A stretch of 64,000 nucleotides of DNA from Alistipes sp. dk3624 (GTDB lineage Bacteria > Bacteroidota > Bacteroidia > Bacteroidales > Rikenellaceae). The position numbers and the translations under genes were made by a program. Of the stretch, positions 35,622 to 44,463 are shown in pieces (the first letter of the stretch is position 1; the number at the start of each line of letters is the position of its first letter). The stretch lies in contig NZ_CP045651.1 of the NCBI RefSeq assembly GCF_009557455.1, positions 992,001-1,056,000 on the forward strand, read 5' to 3'. The notes under the pieces were generated by a model that searched no databases, was not told the origin of the DNA, and worked only from the letters and a program-made list of their open reading frames with translations.

Positions 35622-36518
35622 TTATCGAACCTTATGCTCGTGCGATTGTTGCTTGCGCTGCACTTGTTGCCGCTGCCTCTCTTGCAGGTATTCGTTCAGG
35701 TCTTTGTGCTGGCGGTAGTGCCCGGACTGGTCGGACAGGTTGCGGCATGCCGCTTTCAGTTCGGCGGTCGCTTTCCGTCCGGCATCGTCGTTGTCGAGGT
35801 AGGTATAGACCTGTTCGTGCGAGGCGATAAAGGATTTGGCCCTGCCGAGGTTCGTAACCGAGTTCAGCACTACGACATCCTGTACCGGGTGCGGCTGGTC
35901 TTTGAGCGTCACAAAGGACAGATAGTCCATAAAGCCCTCGAATACGAGGCAGTCCGCATGGCTTCCGTCCTTAGTGGTCGGGGCTTTCGAGGTACTGCCT
36001 TTGAAATACCTGCTCCGCAGTTCCCAGCCTCCGACATCGTTGCGGAACCCGACGGCAAAATACTCCCTGTCATTGATTGAATAGCGTACTTCCCGACAAT
36101 GCTCCCGCGCGATGTCGATACAAATACCCCTTTCCGAGAGGTAGGCGATAAGGGCAGGATTTTCAAGCGGACGGATTTTCTCTATCGCAATGGCCGATTC
36201 GCGGCGCGGCGGTACAGGGTTACCGTTCCCGTGAAAAGAAAAAGAGGGCGTGCCGGAAATCCTCCGCTCCATCAGGCGCATGGCCTGACCTGCATCGCAC
36301 CTTTCCAGCCGCATAACGAGGTCGATAAGCGTGCCGCCGTCGCCCGCGCTGTAATCTATCCAAAGGTTCTTTGTGTAATCCACTTTCATACTCGGCGTGC
36401 GGTCTTCGCGCATCGGGGAGCGGTACATGCCGTAATACCCCCGGTCTTTGGCCGGGCGGATGCCCAGCCCGGCGAGGTAATCTCTTATCGGAAATCTATT
36501 GATTGTCTTTGCGTCCAT
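35622..36518 (-). CDS. Primase-like protein with Toprim domain
   Basis: 298 residues. The N-terminal part (about 1-75) keeps the shape of a CHC2 primase zinc-binding domain (YRSPMREDRTPSMKV, then DYSAGDGGTLIDLVM) but lacks the zinc-binding Cys/His, as often seen in Bacteroidota mobile elements. The C-terminal Toprim part has the catalytic Glu in LVFEGFMDYL (about 195-205) and the acidic pair in TYLDNDDAGRKA (about 240-251). It probably primes DNA synthesis after transfer or excision. It lies between the ATPase and the relaxase, all on the minus strand, typical for mobilizable elements of this type. Confidence 0.8.
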   Translation of the reverse strand: MDAKTINRFPIRDYLAGLGIRPAKDRGYYGMYRSPMREDRTPSMKVDYTKNLWIDYSAGDGGTLIDLVMRLERCDAGQAMRLMERRISGTPSFSFHGNGNPVPPRRESAIAIEKIRPLENPALIAYLSERGICIDIAREHCREVRYSINDREYFAVGFRNDVGGWELRSRYFKGSTSKAPTTKDGSHADCLVFEGFMDYLSFVTLKDQPHPVQDVVVLNSVTNLGRAKSFIASHEQVYTYLDNDDAGRKATAELKAACRNLSDQSGHYRQHKDLNEYLQERQRQQVQRKQQSHEHKVR

Positions 36519-36671
36519 GACGTTGTGTTTTTAAGGTTGTGATCGTTTTTTCTTTCACCCGGAATCCTCTCCGGGCGGTTTAACGGTACGGGTAGCGGTT
36601 TAACCCGCCATACCGGTTTAGGATGGTTTAAGTCTATATATGCCCGTCCCGTACTAAACCGCCTGAAAGGG

Positions 36672-37739
36672 TCAATAATGGAAATCGGGATTGTAGCGGT
36701 ATGCCTTGTCCTCTTTGAGGATCATCCGTTTGTTTTCCAGAAACGTTTTGAGCTTTTTCGCCTTGTTGATGCCGAAAGAGTGGCCGATGGCGGCATAGCT
36801 GCTTTGCAGCTTTCCGATAAGCGAGGCATAGGATACCCGGTCGGCCTCGGAGAAAAGCAGCTCCAACGCCTCGCGGTGTTTGACCTCACTGACCTCCCGA
36901 TAATCGAACCCTTTGGGCGTTCCCGCCTGCGGAGGCTGGTAATTATCGACCGGTTCGGGCAGGCCGTCCGGGTTGATGCGGAACGCGAACGGCTCGAAAT
37001 CCACATCGCGGATGTAGCTCGCCGCAACGAAACTTATATCCTTATCGAAATCGTCCTTAGTGATTTGCAGGACGGTTTCGGCCTTGTTGTTCAGTTCCGT
37101 TCCCAGATGGCCCCGCGTGTTGTCGTCGCCCTTGTTCAGGTGTAGGACGGTGTGGATGTGGATTTTCCTCTCATCCGTCCACCGCATCAGTTTCGTGATA
37201 AGGTCGGTCGATTCGCCGGGGTTGTTGATGTCGTACGCCAAATCGCGAATGCCGTCGATAACGACCAGTCCGAGGCCGTCTATTTCATAGATGGCCTGCT
37301 CGATCATTTTCAGCCGTTCTTTGGTCGCAAACTTCCGCAGGGACAGGAATACCAGTCCGTCGGGATGAACGTCGGCAGAAAGCCCCGCAAGGCGGAGAAT
37401 ACGGCTTATTACCCGGTTGCAATGGTACTCGCTCTGCTCGGTGTCGGCGTAGAGTACCCTGCGCTTGCCCGGCGGCAGAGAGGCCGAATAGTTCAATACC
37501 GTGCTGCCCGTCATGGCCGCCGCAACGATAGCGCAGACGTTGAACGTCTTTTTGCTCTTGGCCTTGCCGGTGGACGCGCTGAAGTTACCCAGCGTGCCGA
37601 TAACCGAATCCTCCACCCGCAGGATCACTGGCGGGGCCTCGAACTCGTCCGTAACGAGCAAGAGAGCGTCCCGCCATGTGCTTGCGGTCTCGGACGGTAC
37701 GGGAACTGGCGCAGGTGCAGGGTTCTTATGGGAATCCAT
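36672..37739 (-). CDS. RepA-like AAA ATPase (replicative helicase type)
   Basis: 355 residues. A P-loop variant GNFSASTGKAKSKKTF (about 51-66) stands in the Walker A place, VLYADTEQSE (about 94-103) follows, and the Walker B acidic strand is LGLVVIDGIRDL (about 155-166), giving a RecA/RepA-fold hexameric helicase of plasmid type. A short winged-helix-like tail closes the protein. It starts 3 nt after the stop of the DUF3853 gene and precedes the primase, so together they form the replication module. The tail is Lys-rich and basic. Confidence 0.8.
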   Translation of the reverse strand: MDSHKNPAPAPVPVPSETASTWRDALLLVTDEFEAPPVILRVEDSVIGTLGNFSASTGKAKSKKTFNVCAIVAAAMTGSTVLNYSASLPPGKRRVLYADTEQSEYHCNRVISRILRLAGLSADVHPDGLVFLSLRKFATKERLKMIEQAIYEIDGLGLVVIDGIRDLAYDINNPGESTDLITKLMRWTDERKIHIHTVLHLNKGDDNTRGHLGTELNNKAETVLQITKDDFDKDISFVAASYIRDVDFEPFAFRINPDGLPEPVDNYQPPQAGTPKGFDYREVSEVKHREALELLFSEADRVSYASLIGKLQSSYAAIGHSFGINKAKKLKTFLENKRMILKEDKAYRYNPDFHY

Positions 37740-37742
37740 AGA

Positions 37743-38045
37743 CTATTTCCTCCCTCCGGTTCTTCGGCCGGCCAGTTCGAGCGCCAGCTCCGCATCGACG
37801 ATGATCTTACGGCCGATCTGCGTAATGGCTTTGTCTATTTTTCCGCTCTGCTTGATGCGGTTGGCCGTAGGCAGGCTGCACCCGAACAATTCGGCGATCC
37901 CCCGGATGCCGTAAACGTGTTTCTTCTGCGGGGCAACGACATAGGGTTGTCGCTCCGGTTGCTCGCTGCTGTTCTGTTGCAGGTAAAGAAATTCTTCACC
38001 CGTCATCTGCCACAGCGGTTTCGATTTCAATGCTTTTATATCCAT
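37743..38045 (-). CDS. DUF3853 helix-turn-helix protein
   Basis: 100 residues from the ATG at 38045 (MDIKALKSKPLWQMTGEEFL). The second half has an excisionase/MerR-type helix-turn-helix (VYGIRGIAELFGCSLPTANR, about 44-63, then IKQSGKIDKAI and a beta-wing). Members of DUF3853 sit next to the ATPase and primase of Bacteroidota mobile elements; they probably act as regulator or excision factor. Its stop is followed by the RepA-like gene after 3 nt. Palindromic ACTACG sites upstream could be its operator. Confidence 0.8.
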   Translation of the reverse strand: MDIKALKSKPLWQMTGEEFLYLQQNSSEQPERQPYVVAPQKKHVYGIRGIAELFGCSLPTANRIKQSGKIDKAITQIGRKIIVDAELALELAGRRTGGRK

Positions 38046-38133
38046 AGACGAATCACATTTGGTAAGACATGCGATCGCCGGCCGGTCGATCGTGGTGCAA
38101 ATGTAATTCGGCAAAAAACGGAGCGCGAGCAAT

Positions 38134-38216
38134 CGTAGTCAATGCGGATTAACTGCACTGACTATGAGTGATATATAGAAATACTACGTGATACGGAATC
38201 GTACTACGGTCGTAGT
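38134..38216. promoter_or_regulatory. ACTACG/CGTAGT repeat region (possible operator)
   Basis: Contains CGTAGT at 38134-38139, ACTACG at 38183-38188 and an inverted pair ACTACG-GT-CGTAGT at 38203-38216, within the gap before the DUF3853 gene. Binding protein unknown. Confidence 0.35.
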
Positions 38217-38223
38217 CGAAACA

Positions 38224-39174
38224 CTAAAAAGGAAGGTCGTAAAAGATCGTACGGTAATCTTTCGTCAGCGGTTCGCGTCGCTTGCGCTCGAAGTTCTGGC
38301 CGATCGGGATTCGGTAACGCTCCTCGAAAAAGCGTTTGATCGCCGCATCGCGGTTCGGAAGGAAATAGTCGTTGTCGAGCAGGCCGGCAAGAAACGTAAC
38401 CAATCGTTTGATGTCCGGTTTGCCGTTCTTGTGCTTCGCCTGCCAATGCAGGTTCTCGTCGAGGTCGCCCGACCTGATTAATCGCGATTCCAATTCACGA
38501 AGTTTATCGAACATCCGCGACCGGAAAATTTCGTCGGGCAAAATGCTTTTGATTTCGATCGGCTGTACGTCCGATTCTATCGGTGCAACCGTTATTGTTT
38601 TCTTTTCAACGGGAAAATAGCTGTCGAAAATCGCAGCAAACGAACGGCTCGTTTCGCAGATGGCGGTGTAGTAGTCCCTGCATATCCATGCGGCGTTTTC
38701 CTGTCGGTAGCGATTGCGTTCATTGTCGAGTTCATTGAGTTCCGACCGGTTTTCCCGCAACAACTGTTCACGCTCCCGTTCCGTCGGATAGGGGTATTCT
38801 TCGATCAGTTTTCTATCGCTCAACAGCAATGTACGTTTTCCAGCGAACAGATACTCCTCCTGAAGCCGGCAAAGAACCTCGAAATCGACTTGGCTGAAAA
38901 CCTCTTGGCGGGTTTCGCAGATATGGATATTCTCCCGTATCAAATCCCGCAAACGGACAAGCACCCGATCTTCGATTCCCTCGGCGACAAGGCGCAGGGC
39001 GACCTGTTCGACAGGTACGGCACACAATGCGACATAGGAATCCCGATATGCCTGCTGCCGGTCAACCTGATAAGCATTCGTCGTACAGGGATCGGACTTC
39101 AGACATTTGTTGAGCGTTTCGTAAACTGCGGTCAGTTCCGTTATCGAAGTATAAATATCCTTCTCCATAATCAC
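38224..39174 (-). CDS. Unknown protein conserved in Bacteroidota mobile elements
   Basis: 316 residues (MEKDIYTSITEL from a second Met two codons in). Mostly helical and charged, with an N-terminal region that could form a coiled coil (about 100-165) and a C-terminal part (LHWQAKHKNGKPDIKRLVTF) that recalls the C-terminal winged-helix-like region of RteC-type regulators. I place it only loosely (perhaps DUF6617 or RteC-related). Its ATG overlaps the stop of the integrase gene by 4 nt, so the two are cotranscribed, which suggests a role in integration, excision or its control. Confidence 0.6.
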   Translation of the reverse strand: MIMEKDIYTSITELTAVYETLNKCLKSDPCTTNAYQVDRQQAYRDSYVALCAVPVEQVALRLVAEGIEDRVLVRLRDLIRENIHICETRQEVFSQVDFEVLCRLQEEYLFAGKRTLLLSDRKLIEEYPYPTEREREQLLRENRSELNELDNERNRYRQENAAWICRDYYTAICETSRSFAAIFDSYFPVEKKTITVAPIESDVQPIEIKSILPDEIFRSRMFDKLRELESRLIRSGDLDENLHWQAKHKNGKPDIKRLVTFLAGLLDNDYFLPNRDAAIKRFFEERYRIPIGQNFERKRREPLTKDYRTIFYDLPF

Positions 39175-40454
39175 AACGTGTTGAATTTATCCATCGCGCT
39201 GGCCTTGATGTCGTCGGCGATGTCGATGTAGGGCTTCATCGCTTTGTAATCGCTGTGTCCCGTCCATTTCATTACAACCTCTGCCGGAATACCCAACGCC
39301 AGCGCATTGCAGATGAATGTTTTTCGGCCTGCATGGGTACTCAACAATGCGTATTTTGGGAAAATTTCATCTATGCGCTCGTTCCCCTTGTAGTACGTTT
39401 CCCGTACAGGTTCGTCAATCTCCGCGAGTTCGCCCAGCTCTTTCAGATAATCATTCATCTTCTGATTGCTGATAACAGGCAATACCATGTCGTCCTCAAA
39501 TTGGACATCCTTGTATTTTTCAAGTATGGTTTTGCTGTAATCATTCAGTTCGATGATCAGATTGTCGGCAGTTTTTACCGTGGTTACTTCAATATGGTCG
39601 GATTTGACATCACATCTTTTTAAGTTGCGAACGTCCGAGTATCGAAGACTTGAGAAGCAACAGAACAGAAAAACATCCCGGACACGCTCCAGATATTGTT
39701 TGTCTTGCGGTATCTGATAATCTTTCAGTTTGTTCAATTCGTCCCATGTTAGGAATATGACCTTTTTAGGGGTAGTCTTCAATTTCGGCCTGAATGTGTC
39801 GTATGCGATATTCTGATGGTAGCCTTTCTTGAAACTCCAGCGCAGGAACCATTTGAGAAATCCGAGTTGTTTCCCTATGGTGCTGTTCCTCATGTCCTTT
39901 TTATCGCGCAGGAAATTTATATATTCATTCAATCCGAACTCGTCGAAATATTCAAAGGCAACATCCTCCTTAAACTCTTTAATGTGGGCTTTTACGGCTG
40001 CGAACTTTTCGTAGGTAGATTTAGTCCAGTTATTCTGGTTGCCGCATTCCTTGACAAACTCATCGAACACCTCCCAAAAGCTTATTCGAACATCTTCCTG
40101 CTGTTCTCCGTTCGTGTCTTTCATTCGCAGGTTAAACGCATCCTTTAGCTGTTGTGTGGTCGGCATGGTTTCCCGCACCTCGAACTCCTTGAACACATTT
40201 TGAATCTCGGTATAATATTTCAGAAGGTCAGCATTGATTTCGGACGCGCTTTGCTTCAGCTTGTTGGTGCATCCATTCTTTACCCGTTGCTTGTCAGCAT
40301 CCCACTTGGCCACATCAATGCGGTAGCCCGTTGTAAACTCGATGCGCTGGCTTGCGTATATCACGCGCATACGGATAGGCACATTTTCTATGATCGGAAC
40401 GCCGTTCTTTTTCCGGCTCTCCAATGCGAAGATGATATTTCGTTTGATATTCAT
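39171..40454 (-). CDS. Tyrosine recombinase (integrase of element A)
   Basis: 427 residues: N-terminal arm-binding region, SAM-like core-binding domain (about 100-210) and catalytic domain (about 225-420). Catalytic set: Arg in CCFSSLRYSDVRNL, His/Arg in THAGRKTF, His in WTGHSDYK and the nucleophile Tyr in KPYIDI. The gene reads inward from the right end, and its start codon abuts arm-type sites (40475-40500), so the protein may repress its own promoter. It is the best candidate for recombination at the tRNA-Ser tail. Confidence 0.9.
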   Translation of the reverse strand: MNIKRNIIFALESRKKNGVPIIENVPIRMRVIYASQRIEFTTGYRIDVAKWDADKQRVKNGCTNKLKQSASEINADLLKYYTEIQNVFKEFEVRETMPTTQQLKDAFNLRMKDTNGEQQEDVRISFWEVFDEFVKECGNQNNWTKSTYEKFAAVKAHIKEFKEDVAFEYFDEFGLNEYINFLRDKKDMRNSTIGKQLGFLKWFLRWSFKKGYHQNIAYDTFRPKLKTTPKKVIFLTWDELNKLKDYQIPQDKQYLERVRDVFLFCCFSSLRYSDVRNLKRCDVKSDHIEVTTVKTADNLIIELNDYSKTILEKYKDVQFEDDMVLPVISNQKMNDYLKELGELAEIDEPVRETYYKGNERIDEIFPKYALLSTHAGRKTFICNALALGIPAEVVMKWTGHSDYKAMKPYIDIADDIKASAMDKFNTL

Positions 40455-40474
40455 ATTTGGGTGTGCTTAAAATT

Positions 40475-40500
40475 CAACACCCAAATATACACCCAAAAAT
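40475..40500 (+). repeat. Right arm-type integrase site of element A
   Basis: CAACACCC plus 5 nt plus TACACCCAAAAAT, same design as 26494-26519. On the integrase side TTTGGGTGT (40456-40464) forms an inverted repeat with ACACCCAAA. Confidence 0.6.
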
Positions 40501-40603
40501 TAAAATAGCAAAAGAAATTCAGAGATATTTCGGTTTATTACAATTTGCAACAACCTAATAATTAGCAGTAAATTGCAATTTTATGATACTCTTTAATTAT
40601 TTA

Positions 40604-40626
40604 GGTTCGAGAGCCTCTCTCTCCGC
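40604..40626 (+). repeat. Junction site: attR of element A / left end of element B
   Basis: GGTTCGA-GAG-CCTCTCTCTCCGC, a copy of the tRNA-Ser tail with three central mismatches. Confidence 0.85.
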
Positions 40627-40730
40627 TTAGAAATTCGCAAAGAATCACAAATACCCGTATAATCAACTGATTATGCGGGCATTTTCTTTTTCCCCTTCTC
40701 AAAGAATCCCGGTTATTCTCCGTTTTTTCG

Positions 40731-40747
40731 TTGAATATTCATGTACA
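40731..40747 (+). repeat. Terminal motif of element B, left
   Basis: TTGAATATTCATGTACA, about 105 bp inside the left junction; one mismatch to 52727-52743. Confidence 0.5.
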
Positions 40748-40886
40748 GTTGTCCGCAGAAAAATTTAGTGTACATGAAATCGCTGTAATTCCCACGGGCA
40801 TAATCATTTATTATCTTATTAATCACCTTTTTTACCCGATCTATAATAGATTGATTTTCAGATTGTTGAATAATTCCATATATTTG

Positions 40887-40916
40887 TATCACCTAATATG
40901 ATAAAAACAGGTGATA
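40887..40916. promoter_or_regulatory. TATCACCT ... AGGTGATA inverted repeat
   Basis: 8-bp arms (40887-40894 and 40909-40916) in the AT-rich 500-bp region before the integrase. Related AGGTGATA/TCACC sequences recur at 42909-42937 and 43019-43025. The rest of 40627-41143 shows no gene. Confidence 0.4.
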
Positions 40917-41143
40917 ATTTACGTTGACAAACTATTCATAAACTGCTATTTATGCACATAAATAAATCGGACAAAATATTTATCATTCATTTGTCACCTA
41001 TTTATACCATAGTTAGGAGATATGCCAATTGTTATTTCATTTATAATCAGACGATTCTAATTGCAAATAATACGGAAATAAATGATAATTGGAAGGATTG
41101 ATTTGACTTATTAAACTTGCCGAAAATTTACAATTACTTTATC

Positions 41144-42346
41144 ATGAATACCATCACACATAATAACAGGGGAACATTCTCTGTAAGTTTTTTTGCTCGG
41201 AAGACGCAATATTCCTCCGTGGCAACTGTTTATGTGCGGATCACAATTAACAGAGCCTCAAAAGATTTATCTACCCATCAGAAAATTCCCTTGGATAAAT
41301 GGGATGTTCGGCGCTACTGTTATAAAGGGAATAGCGAAACCGCTCGTACAATCAATCATCATCTGGATATTATCAAGTCTCGATTATTCCTGATTCACAC
41401 CGATTTGATCGCTCAGGGCAAACCCGTCACGTTATCCGCTGTCGTGGATGAGTACCTCGGATTGGGTAAACGAAAATATACGGTAATCGGCACGATAGAT
41501 TTCCATAACAAGCAAAAAATCCCGACGGTCAGTAAAGCGACACTCGAACGTTACGAAACTATGAAAATGCACATACAAAATTTCATGCGGACACATTACG
41601 GAAAAGAGGATATATATCTATACGACCTGAATATGGAGTTTGTCCGTAGTTTTGAGGGGTATTTGCGATTCGTCAGAGGATGTAATCATAACAGTACGAT
41701 GAAATACATTAAGAACTTCCGCACGGTAATCCTGATGGCTGTCGAAAATGAATGGTTGCGAAAAGACCCGTTCTCCGCTTATAAAGTCACCCTGCAAAAA
41801 GTAGAGATTACTCCGCTTACCCTCGAGGAATTGGAGAGAATCGAAAAAAAGAAATTCACCAGCGACCGCTTATCGAGGGTGCGCGATGTATTCGTGTTCT
41901 GTTGCTATACCGGATATTCATATAGCGACGTAGCGAAACTGGCGCCTGAAAACGTACTTCCCGACGAACAGGGCAATTTGTGGATTCGTTCGAGTCGTAT
42001 CAAAACGAAAATTCAGGAAGATGTACCGTTATTACCGCAGGCCAAACAACTGATTGACAAATACAAGAGCGACCCCGAGTGCCTGTATAGAAATCGGTTA
42101 TTACCCGTTCTGAGCAATCAGAAATACAATGCATATCTGAAAGAGATTGCTGTTTTGTGTAATATTTCAATCAATCTGACAACGCACGTTGCTCGGCATA
42201 CCTATGCCACGCGGTGCCTGACACTGGGTGTCCCTATCGAAACGGTCAGCAAAACGATGGGACACACTAATACGCGAATGACCAGCCATTATGCAAAAAT
42301 TACGGAGGCAAAAATTCTCAATGAAATGTATCCCTTGATGCGATAG
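41144..42346 (+). CDS. Tyrosine recombinase (integrase of element B)
   Basis: 400 residues from the ATG at 41144 (MNTITHNNRGTF), chosen over an upstream ATG because it starts the usual arm-binding domain (Arm-DNA-bind, about 5-85). SAM-like domain about 100-200, catalytic domain about 215-395. His/Arg in THVARHTYATRC, His in GHTNTRM and Tyr in SHYAKI are present, but the first catalytic Arg position reads CYTGYSYSDV, without Arg. As I recall, the CTnDOT integrase also lacks this Arg, so the enzyme is probably active. It converges on the zinc-ribbon gene with a shared terminator. Confidence 0.88.
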   Translation: MNTITHNNRGTFSVSFFARKTQYSSVATVYVRITINRASKDLSTHQKIPLDKWDVRRYCYKGNSETARTINHHLDIIKSRLFLIHTDLIAQGKPVTLSAVVDEYLGLGKRKYTVIGTIDFHNKQKIPTVSKATLERYETMKMHIQNFMRTHYGKEDIYLYDLNMEFVRSFEGYLRFVRGCNHNSTMKYIKNFRTVILMAVENEWLRKDPFSAYKVTLQKVEITPLTLEELERIEKKKFTSDRLSRVRDVFVFCCYTGYSYSDVAKLAPENVLPDEQGNLWIRSSRIKTKIQEDVPLLPQAKQLIDKYKSDPECLYRNRLLPVLSNQKYNAYLKEIAVLCNISINLTTHVARHTYATRCLTLGVPIETVSKTMGHTNTRMTSHYAKITEAKILNEMYPLMR

Positions 42347-42365
42347 AGGGATACATACGCAAGGA

Positions 42366-42400
42366 AAAACAGAATATAATTTAAGTATTCTGCTTTTTCT
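42366..42400. terminator. Bidirectional terminator
   Basis: CAGAATA (42370-42376) pairs with TATTCTG (42386-42392), flanked by A-run and T-run, between converging genes. Confidence 0.6.
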
Positions 42401-42848
42401 TTTTTACACGCATGATCGGAGATATTTTCAGTTCTAGGGGTTCACAGGAGACCCGGAATGCCTTTGCCCCATCCCGACGCGGAAGTGTTTCGTTCCTTGT
42501 TTTCATTAATGAGCGAAAACATTCGGGATTATGTGTATATCGGTCTATCGTTTCCGTGATCTTACCTCTTGAAACATTTAAGCGTTTCATAATTTTACCA
42601 TCCGTCCAGCCCAATAATTTCAACAACAATATTTGTCGGGCCATCAACTTTTCCGTCGGGATTGCCTCTGCCGGCACAAACGATTTTCCACAAACTTGAC
42701 ATTTGTATTTTTGCCGACGAGCAGGATCATCCGTGTGACCGTTACGTACGACTTTCCCTTTCTTCTTTTTCCGTTTACAGACGGGACAAGTGGGCATTTC
42801 TGCCTTTTCTTCATCTTTTTTTAGGTTATCCGTCTTTTTTTCTTCCAT
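42381..42848 (-). CDS. Zinc-ribbon plus helix-turn-helix protein, InsA-like
   Basis: 155 residues. Residues about 18-60 form a transposase-type zinc ribbon (CPVC ... YKCQVCGKSFV, four Cys), followed by a helix-turn-helix (about 75-110, GWTDGKIMKRLNVSRGKITE) and a basic tail. The layout matches the DNA-binding N-terminal half of IS1-type transposases, but no catalytic DDE part is present, so it is likely a stand-alone regulator or domesticated remnant. It faces the integrase gene. Function unknown. Confidence 0.65.
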   Translation of the reverse strand: MEEKKTDNLKKDEEKAEMPTCPVCKRKKKKGKVVRNGHTDDPARRQKYKCQVCGKSFVPAEAIPTEKLMARQILLLKLLGWTDGKIMKRLNVSRGKITETIDRYTHNPECFRSLMKTRNETLPRRDGAKAFRVSCEPLELKISPIMRVKKKKQNT

Positions 42849-42904
42849 TACAGCTTCGATTTTTTAGAGCAAAATACCATTGATTAACAGCATGTTACAA
42901 TACA

Positions 42905-43187
42905 GCAAATCACCATAAAATATTAATATAGGTGATAATAATTTTGTATATAACTGTAAATCAGCATCAAAAGAATCTCAAATTTCATTATTTATCATTT
43001 CTTCCCGCATTTTTGTCAAATCACCGATATATAATATAGTTGGGGATAAACATTAAATATTTATATTGATTATCTGTCATTTACACACCTAGCAAGTTGG
43101 TATTTTCCATCTTTTGGACGGATTGTTTTTTTCTCTCAGTTTTGCCCTGTCTAAATTAATAAAAAACTTTTTAAAGACAGATGCAAC
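42905..43187. promoter_or_regulatory. AT-rich control/origin-like region
   Basis: No ORF. It has AGGTGATA at 42930-42937 paired with TCACC near 42911-42915, and another TCACCGATA near 43019. It lies directly upstream of the excisionase and Rep genes, the usual place for a double-strand origin or an operator. Neither can be proven from sequence alone. Confidence 0.35.
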
Positions 43188-43448
43188 ATGAATACAAACG
43201 AATTAGTAACTAAACATGACATCGAGCAATTAGCCGAAATCGTATTACGCCTAGAGCGTAAGTTAGAAAGCATGGGTCATCCGAAACCTTTTTTAACCGG
43301 ACGGGAGGTCAAAGAGTTGTTGAATATCTCCGAAGGGAAATTACAATCCCTGCGAATCAGCGGAGAACTCAAAGCCTCGAAAGTACAAGGTACCTACTTA
43401 TATACCCTTGCCGATATTATGGATATGATTAATCGCAACAGAAAATAA
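43188..43448 (+). CDS. Excisionase-like helix-turn-helix protein
   Basis: 86 residues with an HTH_17/MerR-like fold: FLTGREVKELLNISEGKLQS (about 36-55) as the DNA-binding helices and a short wing (VQGTYLYTLADIMDMI). Such proteins bend att DNA to drive excision and often regulate the following gene. Its stop is 2 nt before the Rep start, so the two form an operon. Confidence 0.8.
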   Translation: MNTNELVTKHDIEQLAEIVLRLERKLESMGHPKPFLTGREVKELLNISEGKLQSLRISGELKASKVQGTYLYTLADIMDMINRNRK

Positions 43449-43450
43449 CC

Positions 43451-44395
43451 ATGATCGACCGGATAAAGTTCGAAATAAAAGGCGTTTCCCTTGAGCACTT
43501 CATAACCATAGAGGACAAACTTGGCTTTGATGATGCAGGCTTGCATGGAAAAGAACGAGTGGCAATTAAAAGTACCACTTATCGTAATATCCGTTTTAAG
43601 TATTTCGCGGTATATAAACTCTTGACTATTGAAGGATCATTGCATAAATTCTGCAAGGGGAATAATTACGGAGATTTCACATATGCAGAAATGAAAACCG
43701 TATTAATCGAACTGTCCGAAATGGTCGATATCCATTTGTCCCGTTTTCACGTCACCAAAATGGAAATCGGCGTAAATGCCCGAATGAAGGAAGCGCCCAC
43801 GGAATACCTCGATATGTTGCATTCATATAAAAGCCGTCCGTTTATAGATATGACACCTTTGGCAAAAAAAAGCGCCTTACGTGGCAAGAGATGCAAATTC
43901 GTGGAATATGAGATTAAATTCTATGACAAAACATTCGATGCGATTTACCGGGACAAGCACAGGAAAGAGACCGTACCGGAAAATATCCTTCGTTATGAAT
44001 TAGCCCTATCCCGAAAATACCTGAAAGCAATCGGCATGACCAACGTAACCGGAAAAAATCTTTTAAGCTGCTTGCATTTCCTGCGATTCAGAGAGCTGCT
44101 CCGGAGTATGTTAGACGCTATTTATTGCAATGATCTTACAGCAAGTTTCGAAACGCTGACACCGGATGAAGTAAAATATTATATCTTTGTCATGTCGAGC
44201 GATTATCGACGCTACCTGGCTTATTTGAAAAAATACCGGGGAGAGAAAGAATATCGTAAAGAAGCACGGCGCGGGAATATCCTGAAGAAAAAAGTCGCAC
44301 CTCTCAAAGAAGGAGCATTGGAACGCGAATTTAAATTGGAAATGCTCCATGCGTTAGATCGAAACTGTCGGTTTTACCCTCCAATCGAATCCTAA
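43451..44395 (+). CDS. Rolling-circle-type replication initiator (phage/plasmid II/X-like)
   Basis: 314 residues. Features: IEGSLHKFCKGNNYGDF (about 67-83, the GS-x-HKF-x-KG-N-N pattern of phage X / Rep proteins), FHVTKMEIGVNARM (about 98-111), EIKFYDKTFDAIYRDK (about 153-168) and LRYELALSRKYLK (about 179-191). These match the core strands and Tyr/Lys region of rolling-circle initiators of the Phage_X type, as far as I can judge by eye. It would replicate the excised circle of element B. The pairing with an excisionase-like gene supports this. The relaxase function for transfer may be supplied by Rep or from elsewhere. Confidence 0.6.
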   Translation: MIDRIKFEIKGVSLEHFITIEDKLGFDDAGLHGKERVAIKSTTYRNIRFKYFAVYKLLTIEGSLHKFCKGNNYGDFTYAEMKTVLIELSEMVDIHLSRFHVTKMEIGVNARMKEAPTEYLDMLHSYKSRPFIDMTPLAKKSALRGKRCKFVEYEIKFYDKTFDAIYRDKHRKETVPENILRYELALSRKYLKAIGMTNVTGKNLLSCLHFLRFRELLRSMLDAIYCNDLTASFETLTPDEVKYYIFVMSSDYRRYLAYLKKYRGEKEYRKEARRGNILKKKVAPLKEGALEREFKLEMLHALDRNCRFYPPIES

Positions 44396-44463
44396 ATTTC
44401 ATCGACCATGTAAAAATTCCCTACTCCAATAGTGGGGAATTGATGATTATTAAATCTATTGAT

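Larger units (their letters stand above)
26462..40626. mobile_element. Element A: mobilizable integrative element at tRNA-Ser
   Basis: About 14.2 kb bounded by the tRNA tail and its copy at 40604-40626. The integrase (39171-40454) sits at the right end reading inward. Backbone: DUF3853 protein, RepA-like ATPase, primase-like protein, MobV-like relaxase and candidate oriT; no type IV secretion genes are present, so transfer would need a helper. Cargo at the left: an ImmA/IrrE-PIN pair and a fimbrial/LRR locus. A matching 26-bp motif pair lies near both ends (26494-26519 and 40475-40500). The AT-rich left cargo contrasts with the GC-richer backbone. Confidence 0.85.
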
